Source of the DNA: Spiroplasma culicicola AES-1
GTDB lineage: Bacteria; Bacillota_I; Bacilli_A; Mycoplasmatales; Mycoplasmataceae
Length of the DNA: 64,000 nucleotides
Assembly (NCBI RefSeq): GCF_000565175.1
Contig: NZ_CP006681.1
Coordinates: 930,001 to 994,000, forward strand
Reading direction: 5' to 3'
In this document: positions 1 to 10,783 of the stretch, piece after piece
Position numbering within the stretch: position 1 is the first letter of the stretch
Layout: each line of letters begins with the position of its first letter
The notes under the pieces: generated by a model
Seen by the model: only the letters and a program-made list of their open reading frames with translations
What the model was told of the DNA's origin: nothing
Databases searched by the model: none
Program-made: the position numbers and the translations under genes

Positions 1-1134
1 TAATTTAAAAGTTGCTACAAGTCCTTCATCTTTAAAGTCTTGTTGAATTGCTTGATAAAAATTATTTGATGGATTTTTTGGATCAAATGCCATTATCATT
101 TCTGCAAAGAAGTCTACTAATGAATTAAAATGTTTACTATGAGTATTGTAAATTGATACAAATGGTCTTTTAAATTCATAACCATCTTCATCTTTTATAA
201 ATTCTTCATTTGTTTTACTCATATCAAATTCAAATTGATCACCATTTAGTTTCATAGCAAATTCTCATTCACCATTTTCCTCTGCATCAGCTGGATTACC
301 TAATTTTTTATCATTGATCCCAGCAACTCTAACTCCAGATTCTTTTGTTATTTGTTTTATAAAAGCATATGAAACATATCCAATAGCATTTCCACTACTT
401 GAAATATTTTCAAGCATAGCACCATTTGAATTTACTACGTTTGATGTGTCCATAGTCTTAATACCAGTTAAATCACTAAAAGCACTTCGTGTTCCTGAAC
501 CATCTTCTCTTGTAAAAGTTGTAATTCTTTCATTTGAATTTGGAGGAACATTTGCTCCACCATCAATGTCTCTTGCAAGTTGTGCTCAAGTATAACCACC
601 ATTATAAATTTCTTTAAGTGCATTTTCAGTTTTATTCTCTAATTTAAAATTAAATTTATCTTCATATTGTTCTGTAAATCAAGTTGGTGCTTTATAAATA
701 ATTACAATAGCATCTAAAGCAAATTCAAAGCCAACATATGAATTATGTTTTCCTTGTTCAGAACCTAAAATTTCTAATTTATTCATAGTTTCTTTAAAAT
801 TTTGTGCTTCTGAAAATTCTGTTTCAATACCTGTTGCATCTAAAAATGTGTATCCATCAGTTAATGTTGCATCAGTTACATCTTTTGAAATGAAACCAGC
901 TCCATACATTTCTTTTTCAACACCACTGACTCCAGCTTGACTACCTGTTGAATTATAAATAAAGTCTTGACCAGTCTCTTCGTAATAAGTTTTTGTATAA
1001 TGCTGCATAAATGGATTGACACTTGTACTTCCACCTAAAATTACATAATTTTTAGGTGCAACAAAAGATCAAATCCATAAACCCACCATTACAGAAAAGA
1101 TTGAAATTAAAATGATACTTAATTTCTTGCTCAT
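1..1134 (-). CDS. pstS: PstS-like phosphate-binding protein (3' end beyond window)
   Basis: Extracytoplasmic phosphate-binding component of a Pst-type ABC importer. 378 codons are visible and the C-terminus lies beyond the left edge. After a hydrophobic N-terminal anchor (about residues 5-26) come the family motifs GGSTSVNPF, STGSQAGV and REDGSGTRSAF, which line the phosphate site in PstS proteins. There is no lipobox cysteine, so it is probably held by an uncleaved signal anchor rather than lipid-modified. Two adjacent ATGs exist (1137 and 1134); AAGGAG is better spaced for the second. It lies 25 bp downstream of smc. Several tryptophans are encoded by TGA. PstC/A/B and PhoU would be expected to the left but cannot be seen. 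Confidence 0.88.
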
Positions 1135-1161
1135 CATTGTCTCCTTATTAGTACATTTAAA

Positions 1162-4113
1162 CTAATTTGAATTACTCATTTGTTTTGCTTCTACTAATTT
1201 AATTTGTACAAGCTTTGTAATTCCTTTTTGTTGCATTGTTGCTCCAAATAGGATGTCACAATTTTCCATTGTTCCAATTCTATGAGTTACGATCATAAAT
1301 TGAGTTCCTGTTGTAAATGTTTTAATATATTTTGCAAAACGTTCAACGTTGGCAATATCTAATGGGGCTTCTACCTCATCTAAAATTACTAACGGTATTG
1401 GTTTTACTTTTAAGATTGAAAATAGAACAGAAAGTGCTACCATTGATTTTTCTCCCCCAGATAATAAATTTAAATTACTAATTTTTTTACCAGGTGGTGA
1501 GATTTTAATATCAATTCCAGAATTTAAAATATCATCTGGATTTGTATAAATTAAGTTTGCACTTCCTCCCCCAAATAATGTTGCAAATGTATTTGGAAGA
1601 GCATTATTAACATCTTTAATAATTTTTTTGAATTGAACAATCATTTGTTCATCCATATCATTAATTGCTTCTTTTAAATTATTAATTGATTCAAGAACAT
1701 CATTTGTTTGTGAAACATATGTTTCATATCTTTGATTTTCTTCTTCATATTCTTCGATTGAATCAAGATTAACATTTCCAAGAGACTTAATTTCATTTCT
1801 TAATTTATTAATACGATCTCTTGTTGTTTGTTCATCTTCAATACTTGTTGATTCTAATTCAAGAGCTGCCTCATAAGTTAAATTATAATTTTGAGCCAAT
1901 CTCTCTTGAGCTGATGATTGTTTTTCAAACATTAATAAACCATCAGTTGTAATTTTTGAATATTGGTCTTTTAAAGCAGAAAGCATTATTCTATCTTCAT
2001 CGATCACAGAGTTTAATGTATTTTGTCTATCATTTGATTTATCTTTAATAGAACGTAGAACATTAATTTGTTGTTGAATTTCTTCTTTTAAGCTTTCTTG
2101 TTTTGAAATTTGTTCAATGATTTCAATAATTTGTTCATCAACTGATTGGAAACCTTGTTCAGAACCATTTAATTCTTTTCCAGTTAAAATACGATATTCT
2201 TCTCTAACTTCTGCAGTTTCACGTTCAATAATTTCAGTTGATTGTTTTGAAGCACCAATTGCAATTTGAATTTCTTGAATTTCTTCACGATGAATTTCAA
2301 TTTTGTCACTTAACTGCGCAACTTTTTCAATTAATTCTTTTTCTAATAAATCTAAATTTTGTTTTTGAATTTCTAATTCAGAAATTTTTACAGATTCATT
2401 TAATAAATTATTTTTAACTTTACGACTTCCCCCAACAATTGCTCCATGTGGTAAAACTCTTTCACCATCTAAAGTCACAATGTGGAATTTGTAATTTGTC
2501 AATTTTGCAATTTCAATTGCATTATCATATTTTTTTACAACAATATGATTTGCCAGTAAATAATCTAAAACTATTTGATATTTTTTTTCTGTTTTGATCA
2601 ATTCATTTGCAAAACCAATAAAACCATCTGCTTTTTGAATTGCAAAACGCATATCACTTGAAATAAAATTTGCTTTTAATGTATCAAGTGGTAAGAATGT
2701 TGCATAACCTGCTTTATTTGATTTTAAAAATTCAATTGCTTGTTTTACATCAGAAGAATTGTTGGCAACAATATTTTGTAATGAGTTTTGTAAAATACTT
2801 GAAGCTGCAATTTCATATTCTTTATCAACATTAATTACATCTTGAACTGTTCCAATAATTCCAGAAAGCACTTTTTTATTTTCTAAAATATTTTTAACAC
2901 CTTCAAATAAACCTTCATGAGAATTTTTTCTCATATTTAATGTTTCTAAACTTGTTTCAATTTTTGCTGCATCTTTTCTTATGTAGTCTAATTTTGAATT
3001 GATATCAAATCTTTCTTTACTTAAACTATCAAGATTAGTTCTTTTTTCTACTTTATCTGCAAGTAATTTTGATAATTTTTGCTCTTCTGAATTAAGTTTA
3101 ATTTCAAGCTCTTTTGCTTTATTTTTTAAATCACTAATTCTAAATTCTTTATCATCAATATCAACTTTTGATTTTTTTGATTCTAAACTAATTCTTGAAA
3201 CTTTAAGTTTTCCAATTTCATCAACAATTTTTGTATATTCACGGTTTAATTTTGAAAGTTCTTTTTCTTTTTCAAAACTTGATCTATTGATATTATTAAA
3301 TTCATCTGACTTTGTTTGAATTTCTTTTTCTAATGAAGAAATTTTTGTTTTCATTTCAATTTTTTCATCATTTAATTCATTAATTCTTTGTTTATATAAT
3401 TGAATATCTTTAACTAAAACTGCAACTTCAATTTGCTTTAGTTCATCAAACTTTGTTTGATATTCTAAAGCCTTTTTAGATTGTCTCTTTAAACTTGGTA
3501 ATTTTCTTTCAATTTCATTAATAATGTCATTTAAGCGATCCAAGTTTTCTTGACTTCTAATTAATTTACGAATTGCTTCTTCTTTTCTTTTTTTGTATCT
3601 TGCAACTCCAGCAGCTTCGTCAAATAGTCTTCTTCTTTGTTCTGGACTTGATTCAACAAATGTTGAAATTGAACCTTGTGAAATAATTGCCAAACTTGAC
3701 TTAGTTAAACCAGTTTCAAGAGCAACATCTTGAATATCTTTTAATCTAACTTTGGCACCATTAATATAATATTCAGATTCTTTTGTTATTTTAAAATACT
3801 TACGTGTAATTGATACTTCATTATAATCTAAAGAGCTAAATGCTCGTTTACTATTGTCAAAAACAAGAGTGACTTCTGCCATATTTAAGCCTTTGCGATC
3901 ACTACTTCCAGAAAAAACAATGTCTTCCATTGAATCTCCACGAAGTGATTTAGAAGATTGTTCTCCTAAAGCTCACATAATTGCATCAGTAATATTTGAT
4001 TTACCCGAACCATTAGGACCAACAATCCCTGTCATAGCAAAATCATAGTTTAAAGTGGTTGGTTCAGCAAAAGACTTAAAACCAAACGCTTCAATACGTT
4101 TTAAAAATATCAT
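1162..4113 (-). CDS. smc: Chromosome segregation protein SMC
   Basis: Structural maintenance of chromosomes ATPase; with ScpA/ScpB it organises and segregates the nucleoid. 983 residues. The N-terminal head carries Walker A GPNGSGKSN (about residues 32-40). Two long coiled-coil arms flank a hinge near residues 420-560. The C-terminal head has the ABC signature LSGGEKSM and Walker B LVILDEVEAPLD. It is shorter than the roughly 1180 residues of Bacillus SMC, as in other mollicutes. An in-frame TGA near residue 46 (ATG at 4113) explains why a standard-code reading would start later. It follows rnc, but a terminator hairpin and a possible promoter lie between them. Confidence 0.97.
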
Positions 4114-4167
4114 AATTTTTTACCTCTTGTTTTTGTATATAGCCGTCCTATATAACTTACATTTGTT

Positions 4168-4194
4168 ATTATATAGATTTTTGAAAATAATCAA
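4168..4194 (-). promoter_or_regulatory. Possible smc promoter
   Basis: A minus-strand TATAAT (4168-4173) with TTGATT 15 bp upstream (4189-4194) lies between the rnc terminator and the smc start. The -10 is perfect, but the spacing is short, so the -35 is uncertain. It fits the need for a separate smc start site after the hairpin. Confidence 0.4.
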
Positions 4195-4206
4195 ACTTTT
4201 AACATA

Positions 4207-4233
4207 TAAAAAAACCCTTTATACAAAGGGTTT
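4207..4233 (-). terminator. rho-independent terminator of rnc
   Basis: Nine-base stem AAACCCTTT/AAAGGGTTT with a 4-nt loop, followed on the minus strand by a T run. It lies just past the rnc stop codon and separates rnc from smc. Confidence 0.75.
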
Positions 4234-4249
4234 AACAATTAATTTTATT

Positions 4250-4933
4250 TTATTGAACTTTCTTAATTTTTGACAATGCATTCTTGGCAGACATTTGTTC
4301 TGCTTGTTTTTTGTTATAACCTGTTCCAATTCCATAAACCATTCCATCAAGTGTACAATGAACAGTAAATAAGGTTTTATTGTCCTCAATTTTTTCTTGA
4401 CTAACAGTAATATATGAAAGTTCATTGCGCATTTCAATTTGAATTAGTTCTTGTAACTCAGATTTGTAATCAATAATTGATTCTAAAAATATTTCAGTAT
4501 TTTCATCTTTAAAGATTGTGCCATTAAGTCAGTTTTCTAAAGCTTGTGCTCCAGCATCTAAATAGATGGCAGCTGTAATTGATTCATAAACATCTGATAG
4601 GATAGAATCTTTTTCATATCCTTTAGATTCAAGTTCTCCTACACCAAGACGAATAAATTGTCCCAAACCAATTTTTTGAGCAAATTTAGCCAAAGTTTCT
4701 TTTCTAACTATTGAACTGCGATATTTTGTCAATATTCCTTCATTAGATTTTGGATACTTTTTAAACAAAACTTCACTAACACGCATTTGTAAAATAGCAT
4801 CACCTAAAAATTCTAATCTTTGATAGTTTTTTGTTAATCGATGCTCATTTGAATATGAGTTATGAGTTAAAGCTTCATTATAATAATCTAAACTATTAAC
4901 TTCAATATTAAATTGTTTTAAAAAGTTTTTCAC
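4250..4933 (-). CDS. rnc: Ribonuclease III
   Basis: Double-strand-specific endoribonuclease that processes rRNA precursors and other structured RNAs. 227 residues, normal family length. The nuclease domain shows the signature [10 protein letters not shown] and the second acidic motif [16 protein letters not shown] dsRNA-binding domain fills the C-terminus, ending with [19 protein letters not shown]. The start is GTG at 4933, two bases after the plsX stop, so translation is probably coupled. One TGA tryptophan follows the nuclease domain. The plsX-rnc-smc order is the same as in Bacillus. Confidence 0.96.
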
Positions 4934-4935
4934 AA

Positions 4936-5943
4936 TTATTTAACCTTTAATGCTGTTTTAACTCTATTTAAAACATCATTTTTAATTGCATTATATGTCA
5001 TTTTTAATGTTGCATAAAATGATTTAACATCACTTGATCCATGAGATTTAAAAGCAATTTTATTTACTCCAAGTAAAATTGCTCCAGCATGATTTTTATA
5101 ATCAAATTTAGCAGCAACTTCTTTAAATGCACCTTTTAAACGTAAAGCTGCCAATTTTCTACCAAAAGTTTTTGTAATAGCACTTTTAATTTCTGTTAAT
5201 AAGTTTTTGGCCATTCCTTCTATTGCTTTTAAAGCAATATTTCCTGTTAAACCATCAGCTACTATAATATCTGCTATTCCTGAAGTAATATATCTTGATT
5301 CAATATTACCAATAAAATCAAGTTCACTATTTGCTTCTAATAATTTATAAGCTTCTTTATGAACTTCTAAACCTTTTGATTTTTCTTCTCCAATATTTAA
5401 TAATGCAATTTTTGGTGTTTCAATTCCTCTTACAGCTTTTGAATAGGCATTTGCCATAATAGCAAATTTCTCAATATCTTGGGGATCACATTCTAAGTTA
5501 GCACCAACATCTAATAATAAAGTAATTTTATCTTTTATTAATGTGGGAATTACAGGCATAAATGCTGGTCTTTCCACACCTTCCATTTGTTTTAAAATGA
5601 AAAAACTTCCAGCAATAAATGGAGCAGTTGCTCCTCCTGTTGTAATAGCATCTGCTTTTCCTTCATTTACAAGTTCAAGTGCTCTAACCATTGAAGAATC
5701 TTTCTTTCTTCTAATTTCCATAATTCCATCAGTCATTTCAATAACTTGACTAGTATTTAGAAAATCTACTTGTTCTGGGTTATATTTCTTTTTCAATAAA
5801 GCCTCTTTAATTGTAGCTTCATCTCCAACAAATATGATTTTTAAGTCTTTTTGCTCACCTAAAAGTTTAATAGCAGCATCAACTGCTGGAATTAAACCAT
5901 TATCTGAACCCATCACGTCAAACGCAATTGTTTTTAATTCCAT
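4936..5943 (-). CDS. plsX: Phosphate acyltransferase PlsX
   Basis: Converts acyl-ACP and phosphate to acyl-phosphate (reversibly), feeding the PlsY step of phosphatidic acid synthesis at the membrane. 335 residues, typical length. The N-terminus [15 protein letters not shown] is the family hallmark; [13 protein letters not shown] and [12 protein letters not shown] are further PlsX signatures. No tryptophan codons occur. It is the first gene of the plsX-rnc pair. In this window fakA and two DegV/FakB-like genes supply the other route to acyl-phosphate, so PlsX may work in the reverse direction, making acyl-ACP (inference). Confidence 0.96.
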   Translation of the reverse strand: MELKTIAFDVMGSDNGLIPAVDAAIKLLGEQKDLKIIFVGDEATIKEALLKKKYNPEQVDFLNTSQVIEMTDGIMEIRRKKDSSMVRALELVNEGKADAITTGGATAPFIAGSFFILKQMEGVERPAFMPVIPTLIKDKITLLLDVGANLECDPQDIEKFAIMANAYSKAVRGIETPKIALLNIGEEKSKGLEVHKEAYKLLEANSELDFIGNIESRYITSGIADIIVADGLTGNIALKAIEGMAKNLLTEIKSAITKTFGRKLAALRLKGAFKEVAAKFDYKNHAGAILLGVNKIAFKSHGSSDVKSFYATLKMTYNAIKNDVLNRVKTALKVK

Positions 5944-6010
5944 ATTTATTTATCTCCAATCTATTCTAAATTATATAGTATTTTATTTTTTAGAAAAATA
6001 ATTTGTAAAT

Positions 6011-6041
6011 AAAAAATACATTACTAAGTAATGTATTTTTT
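6011..6041. terminator. Perfect inverted repeat overlapping a stop codon
   Basis: Fifteen-base arms AAAAAATACATTACT (6011-6025) and its exact complement (6027-6041) act as a terminator in the minus direction. The right arm covers the stop codon of the cysteine-rich gene that ends at 6040. Confidence 0.8.
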
Positions 6042-6255
6042 ATTTATTGTATTTTGCTTTATTTTCTTGTTGTTTTGAACTTCCTTTAGAACAACAAGGA
6101 CATTGTTTTGTCAAACAAACTTGACAACTAATACACTTTAAACAACTTTGACATCCATGAAATGAACCACTGCAAACTCTACAAGTATAACAGTTATGTG
6201 CTCCTCCAGGACAACATGCATCATTTTGTGCATTATTATTTTTTGGTAATGGCAT
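6040..6255 (-). CDS. Small cysteine-rich protein, possible metal-binding
   Basis: I do not recognise a family. The 71-residue protein has 13 cysteines (positions 14, 15, 22, 25, 28, 35, 38, 41, 44, 47, 52, 54, 55), most spaced exactly three apart, giving CxxCxxC ladders. Two histidines (20, 33) add possible ligands; the tail is basic and lysine-rich. There is no signal peptide or membrane segment, so it should be cytosolic. A GGAGG-type site precedes the ATG. Its own terminator overlaps the stop. Such spacing suggests Zn, Cu or Fe-S binding; a structural role through disulfides is less likely in the cytosol. It lies between plsX and the giant permease. Confidence 0.75.
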   Translation of the reverse strand: MPLPKNNNAQNDACCPGGAHNCYTCRVCSGSFHGCQSCLKCISCQVCLTKQCPCCSKGSSKQQENKAKYNK

Positions 6256-6306
6256 AATTTGGGCCCTCCTATTAATAATAATAGGTTTATTATATCAAAT
6301 TTTATT

Positions 6307-9300
6307 TTAACTTACCAAGTATGTTAATGGTTGCTTTTTGATTTGATACATGGCAGCAATTCAACCAGCAAACATTATTCCCCCAATAGCAATAAATGAT
6401 ACTACTGGCAATCAAAGTACTGTTGGAATAGTTACAAGAACTGTAAATTTATTTCATACAATCATTTGAATAATATTTCAAGTCACAACTGATCCAATAT
6501 ATGCAGTTATAAATGCTATTAGTGAACCTGTAATATATCGTCCCATAACCATTCAATTGATTTTGCGATCATTATATCCAAGTGACCTCATAATTGTAAT
6601 AATATTGATTGAATCACGCACAATAATATTCATAATAACTATCAATAGAACTGTTAATAATAGAATATCAATTAAAATATACATTACCATTGAGTTTGTC
6701 ATTGCAGACATTAATGAATCAATTGCAGCTTTTATTAGTGGAAATACCATTATATTTCCCCCTAATACATTTCCATCCATAAAATAATTAATTTTTTCAT
6801 CTTCGACAAATGATTCTGCTTTTAATTCTTTAAATCATTTTAAAAACTTTTCAATTGGATCACGAATAGGCTCAGCTCAGTCAGGTAAAGGTAAATTTTC
6901 AATATCCATGTCATCAATAATTGGTGAATATAAATCTAAAATTGTTCCCATTCACGATGTATCAATTCCAGTTCAAATTGAAGTTGATTCTAATTTACCT
7001 TTAAATGAACTTGCTAGATTTTGAATATTTTTTAAATCAAATTTACCTTCAAGACTTGCTCTTGTGCTATACATTGAAGTAAATTGTGGCTCTAAATTCA
7101 TAGTTTTTAATTCATCAGAACCAATGTGATTTATTAAAGTTTTATAATCAAATCAAATTGATTGAGTCATATTTGCAGCTTCATTAATAGCTGCAACTCT
7201 AACTTTTAAAACTTGAGATCCTTTATTACCTAAATTAATTTGAAATATATCTCCAACATGTAAATTTAATAATTTTGCTAATCGATAAGCTATGACACCA
7301 TTAATAAATTGATCATTTTCATCTGTTAACTCTTCTAATTGACTTGAACTTACAGAAGTAAGATTAAAAATAACACTTGGATCACCATATTTTTTACTTG
7401 CAAAATCCATTGCGGTAAAAGTTGAAGAATCTCCTATTTCTGAATTTCCTTCTATAAAGTAAGGCATATCAAATGCAAAACTATCAGTTTTTGAATTAAA
7501 GAATACAGTATTTGCAGCAACAAATTGATCTCTTGAAAAATCTTTAAAGTAAACTTCTTGTAAAAGAGAAGAAAAAATTGGACTTGCTCCTGCTTCAGCT
7601 GCTCTTGAATTTTCATTATTATTGCTATAGTTATTATTATTATTATTATTATTTGATTCTAATAAATATTTTTGATATCCTTCAATATCACTACATGAAT
7701 TATAATTTAGGTCAGTTGAAAAACAACTGTATTTAGCAATATCACTTAATCATATTCCTGAAATTTGATCTTCATTTTCTCCAGTTGGGGCTCGTAATGT
7801 AAATACATTATTTAAATTATCACTTTTTTCTCAGTTATTCATAGTTTGAACAAATGAATCATAGTTATAATATCAACCTTTAACTTGATTTACACTTAGT
7901 TGTCCAACCAAGTCTAAAGGAGCTAATAATGCAGTAAGATTTGAAACAATTGGAATTACTGCTTTGATTTTCTCTGCATTTGCAGGTGCAATGTTTTTTA
8001 TTTCTTTAATTGCTAGGTCTCTTGCTTCTGCAATAGTGGCAAATAAAATATGAATATTGTCATAATGTATAAATGAATCTGAATTATTTTTAATATAATT
8101 TTCTACACTACCTTCTTGTGCAAAATCTATATATTTAATATCTGGTTGTTTAACTTCATCTCTATATACTAATTCATCATCTTTATTAAACTTTAACTTT
8201 GAAGTTGAAGACATATCATACTTGTGATTTACATCACTTGTAAAGAAATTAAAACCACCGTTAATCATGTCATTTATTACTGGTAGTGCTCTTAATTGAA
8301 GTGAAAATAGAAATGAACTAAATCCAATTAAAGTCATAATTAAAACATATTTACCTTTTGAAAACTGCACAAAAGATTCTTGCATTTTATAGGTAAATCC
8401 AATGTTTTTTTTCTTCATAATATGCAAAATTAATTTATTAATACCCATAAAAATAAATGATGGGAAAAATAAAATGTAGGCAACATAAACCATTCACGGT
8501 TTTTTCTGTTTTGGTCCAAAACTTAATAATTGTAATGCACCCTCATTTAAATATTTAAAGATTGTTATATAAGCTACTAATGCAAATAAAGCAGGAATAA
8601 TAATAAAAACAGTTAATAAAAATATTGGATTTAAATAAATTGATTGATAATTAAAAATTACCATGCCTCTAAAAGTATTTTCAGCAGCATCTATTTGGAA
8701 AGGAATTGATGCTAAATATCCAAGAATTATACCTATGGCCATTGTAATAAATGTTTTAAGAGAAAAAATTCATGTTAATTCACTAGTTTTATAACCCATA
8801 GCTTTAAAAACTCCAAGTTGTTTTCTAGTTGAATTAATTTCTTTTTTCAAGACAAATATAATAAAGAAAAATGAAAGAAATAATAAGATTCCCCCAATTA
8901 CGGCAAAAATTCAAGTCATAATTGTTAAATTAGTTAAAGTTGTAATTTGCAAATGATATTTCATTGCAGTGAAAGTTGAAGTACCTGGTTTAAAAATACT
9001 TTGTATGCCATCATTATCTGAAGATGAGAAATATTTATTTAAGTCAGCATTAAAATTTTTAATCATTCTATCTTGATTAAAATATAAACTTGATGAAGAA
9101 ACAAATTTTTCTCCCAAAATTTTTCCAAATAAAATTTCATCATTAAAGAAAGATTTTTCAACAAATATTTGACCATAGTTTGTAATTGAATCAAAGATTG
9201 AAGTATCTATAGGTGCAATTGTTGAATATTTATTTGCAATTCCCACAATTTTAAACTTTACAGTTTTTGAAGTTGTGCTTGATAAGGGCATATCAATTTC

Positions 9301-10206
9301 AAAAACGTCACCAATATCTAAATTGTGACTCTCTGCATAGAGATCATTTATATAAGCTTCATATTCATTAGTATCTTTTGTATATTCTGCAATTTCTTTT
9401 TGACCTTTATCAATAATTAAGTTATTAAGTTTTGCACCTTTTTCATTTGAAAATGATGGATTATACGATTCAATTTTATAAGTATAACCATCTGATCCTT
9501 TTGTAGTTTTTAATTCTAACTTATCAAAAACTGCAAACTCTGCTGTTGAATTTTGTTCTGTCATTTTCATAAGTGCATTATTAACAATATATGATTGAAG
9601 ATTATTTAAACTATGAGTATTATCGGCTGTATTTAAAAATTCACCTTTAAATACGTCTTTTACTAAAATAGTTTGTTCTTCATTACCAATGTTAATAGTC
9701 AGTTCAACTTCTGGACCATTTCTTCTATATGATTGTAGAAAAAAACTTGTAATCCTTTGAACTGCTTCTTTATAGTTTTCAGATTCTTCTTCAGTAGCTA
9801 AAATTGATTTTTGACTTTGATTAGTAATATCAGAAATTTTGGCCATTTCTTCTTCCTTATTTTCTGCATAAGCTTTAATAATTTCTTTAGCTGGATCTGT
9901 AAATCAACCATTTTCTTTTTCTTCTAATAATAATAGTTTCTCACCTTTATATTCAATTGAAAATTCGCCACCTAAATAAATATTGTTATATAAAAAATCA
10001 TCATCGTATGATTTATTATATTGCATTTGTTGATCTCATGTATTTGTCTTAGATTTTAAACTAGATGCTTTAAAAGAAAGTTGCAAAGGAGTTGCCAACA
10101 TTCCCAAAACAACCATAGTGAAAATAAGTAAAAAAACAATAGTTCCTATAGTTTCTACTCATGACTTAATAAATAATTTAATATAAGACTTAAAAATATT
10201 TTTCAT
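6307..10206 (-). CDS. Giant FtsX-family ABC transporter permease
   Basis: 1299-residue membrane protein with two FtsX permease units. Layout: N-terminal membrane helix (about 15-42); large extracytoplasmic domain to about 425; helices to about 560 containing the typical juxtamembrane element KKEINSTRKQLGVFKAMGY; second external domain (about 620-1140); and a C-terminal helix set with RDSINIITIMRSLGYNDRKI. It is a MacB/LolE-like permease likely to move lipids or lipoproteins or to act mechanically on the envelope; the substrate is unknown. No ATPase gene adjoins it. An AAT microsatellite near 7633 encodes an Asn run. Many TGA tryptophans interrupt it under the standard code, but the frame is open throughout. 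Confidence 0.9.
7630..7653 (-). repeat. AAT microsatellite coding for poly-Asn
   Basis: Seven consecutive AAT codons plus one AAC give eight asparagines in the second external domain of the giant permease. Gain or loss of a unit keeps the frame, so it could vary in length between strains. Confidence 0.85.
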
Positions 10207-10295
10207 TTGTTAGTTTCACTCTTTTTCTCTTGAATATTTAATATTATTTTAAAAAATCCCCCTTATAACTATACATGGGGCACCAATAATTAAAT

Positions 10296-10323
10296 AATGT
10301 TTCTTCTTTTATTAAGAAACATT
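10296..10323 (-). promoter_or_regulatory. Inverted repeat in the permease 5' leader
   Basis: Perfect 10-bp arms AATGTTTCTT and AAGAAACATT around an 8-nt spacer, lying between the predicted transcription start and the ATG at 10206. No T run follows on either strand, so it is more like an operator or an mRNA stem than a terminator. Confidence 0.5.
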
Positions 10324-10343
10324 AAAACACATATCTATACTTG

Positions 10344-10369
10344 ATTTTAGCATTTTTTTTTTTTTTTTT
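10344..10369 (-). promoter_or_regulatory. Extended -10 promoter with A17 tract in the spacer
   Basis: On the minus strand, 17 consecutive A (10353-10369) run directly into TGCTAAAAT, an extended -10 (TAAAAT at 10344-10349). The A tract occupies the place of the -35/-10 spacer. This resembles the phase-variable vlp promoters of Mycoplasma hyorhinis (established for that genus); variation here is inference. Confidence 0.55.
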
Positions 10370-10438
10370 AGAAAATTTAATTTTTTCCACATTATCAGTT
10401 AACTTTTAAAAACATTTTAAAACTATTCACTTTTTTTC

Positions 10439-10467
10439 TTGTTTTTAGTTAAATAATGTTGTAATAT
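10439..10467 (+). promoter_or_regulatory. rpmB promoter
   Basis: TTGTTT (10439-10444), a 17-bp spacer and TAATAT (10462-10467), followed 25 bp later by the rpmB ATG with an AGGTG ribosome site. Confidence 0.55.
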
Positions 10468-10491
10468 ATTTTAGTCCGAGGTGAAATTAAT

Positions 10492-10692
10492 ATGGCAAGA
10501 AAAGACGGTTTAACAGGAAAAGGTCCATTATCAGGTAATTCTAGATCACATGCTATGAATGCTAACAAAAGAAAATGAAACCTTAACCTACAGAAAGTTC
10601 AAGTAATGGATGAAAACGGAAAAGTTATGACTTTAAAAGTTTCTGCTAGAACACTTAGAACTTTGAAAAAAAACAATCAATTAGCTAAATAA
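10492..10692 (+). CDS. rpmB: 50S ribosomal protein L28
   Basis: 66-residue structural protein of the large ribosomal subunit. The start [20 protein letters not shown] and the basic tail [12 protein letters not shown] match L28. One tryptophan is encoded by TGA (NKRKWN). It stands alone on the plus strand inside an otherwise minus-strand cluster, as Bacillus rpmB lies divergent from the yloU-yloV genes. It has its own promoter and terminator. Confidence 0.96.
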
Positions 10693-10700
10693 AACAATCG

Positions 10701-10726
10701 AAAGAAGCAAATGCTTCTTTTTTTTA
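10701..10726 (+). terminator. rpmB terminator
   Basis: Stem AAAGAAGCA/TGCTTCTTT with a 2-nt spacer followed by a T run, 8 bp after the rpmB stop. Confidence 0.85.
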
Positions 10727-10743
10727 TTATTAAATTTCACTAA

Positions 10744-10778
10744 TAAAAAAAGAAAAAGAACCAATAAATTGGTTCTTT
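10744..10778 (-). terminator. fakA terminator
   Basis: Stem AAAGAACCAAT/ATTGGTTCTTT followed on the minus strand by T-rich sequence, immediately after the fakA stop; convergent with the rpmB terminator. Confidence 0.8.
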
Positions 10779-10783
10779 GTAAA

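Noticed and set aside
2999-3319. Plus-strand ORF inside smc (and similar ones inside pgk, gap, gmk, rsgA and glyA)
   Set aside because: They are shadows of conserved genes in the opposite frame, without ribosome sites or recognisable motifs.
7630-7653. Repeat run as a possible CRISPR or tandem array
   Set aside because: It is a simple AAT codon run inside a coding frame; no spaced repeats occur anywhere in the window.
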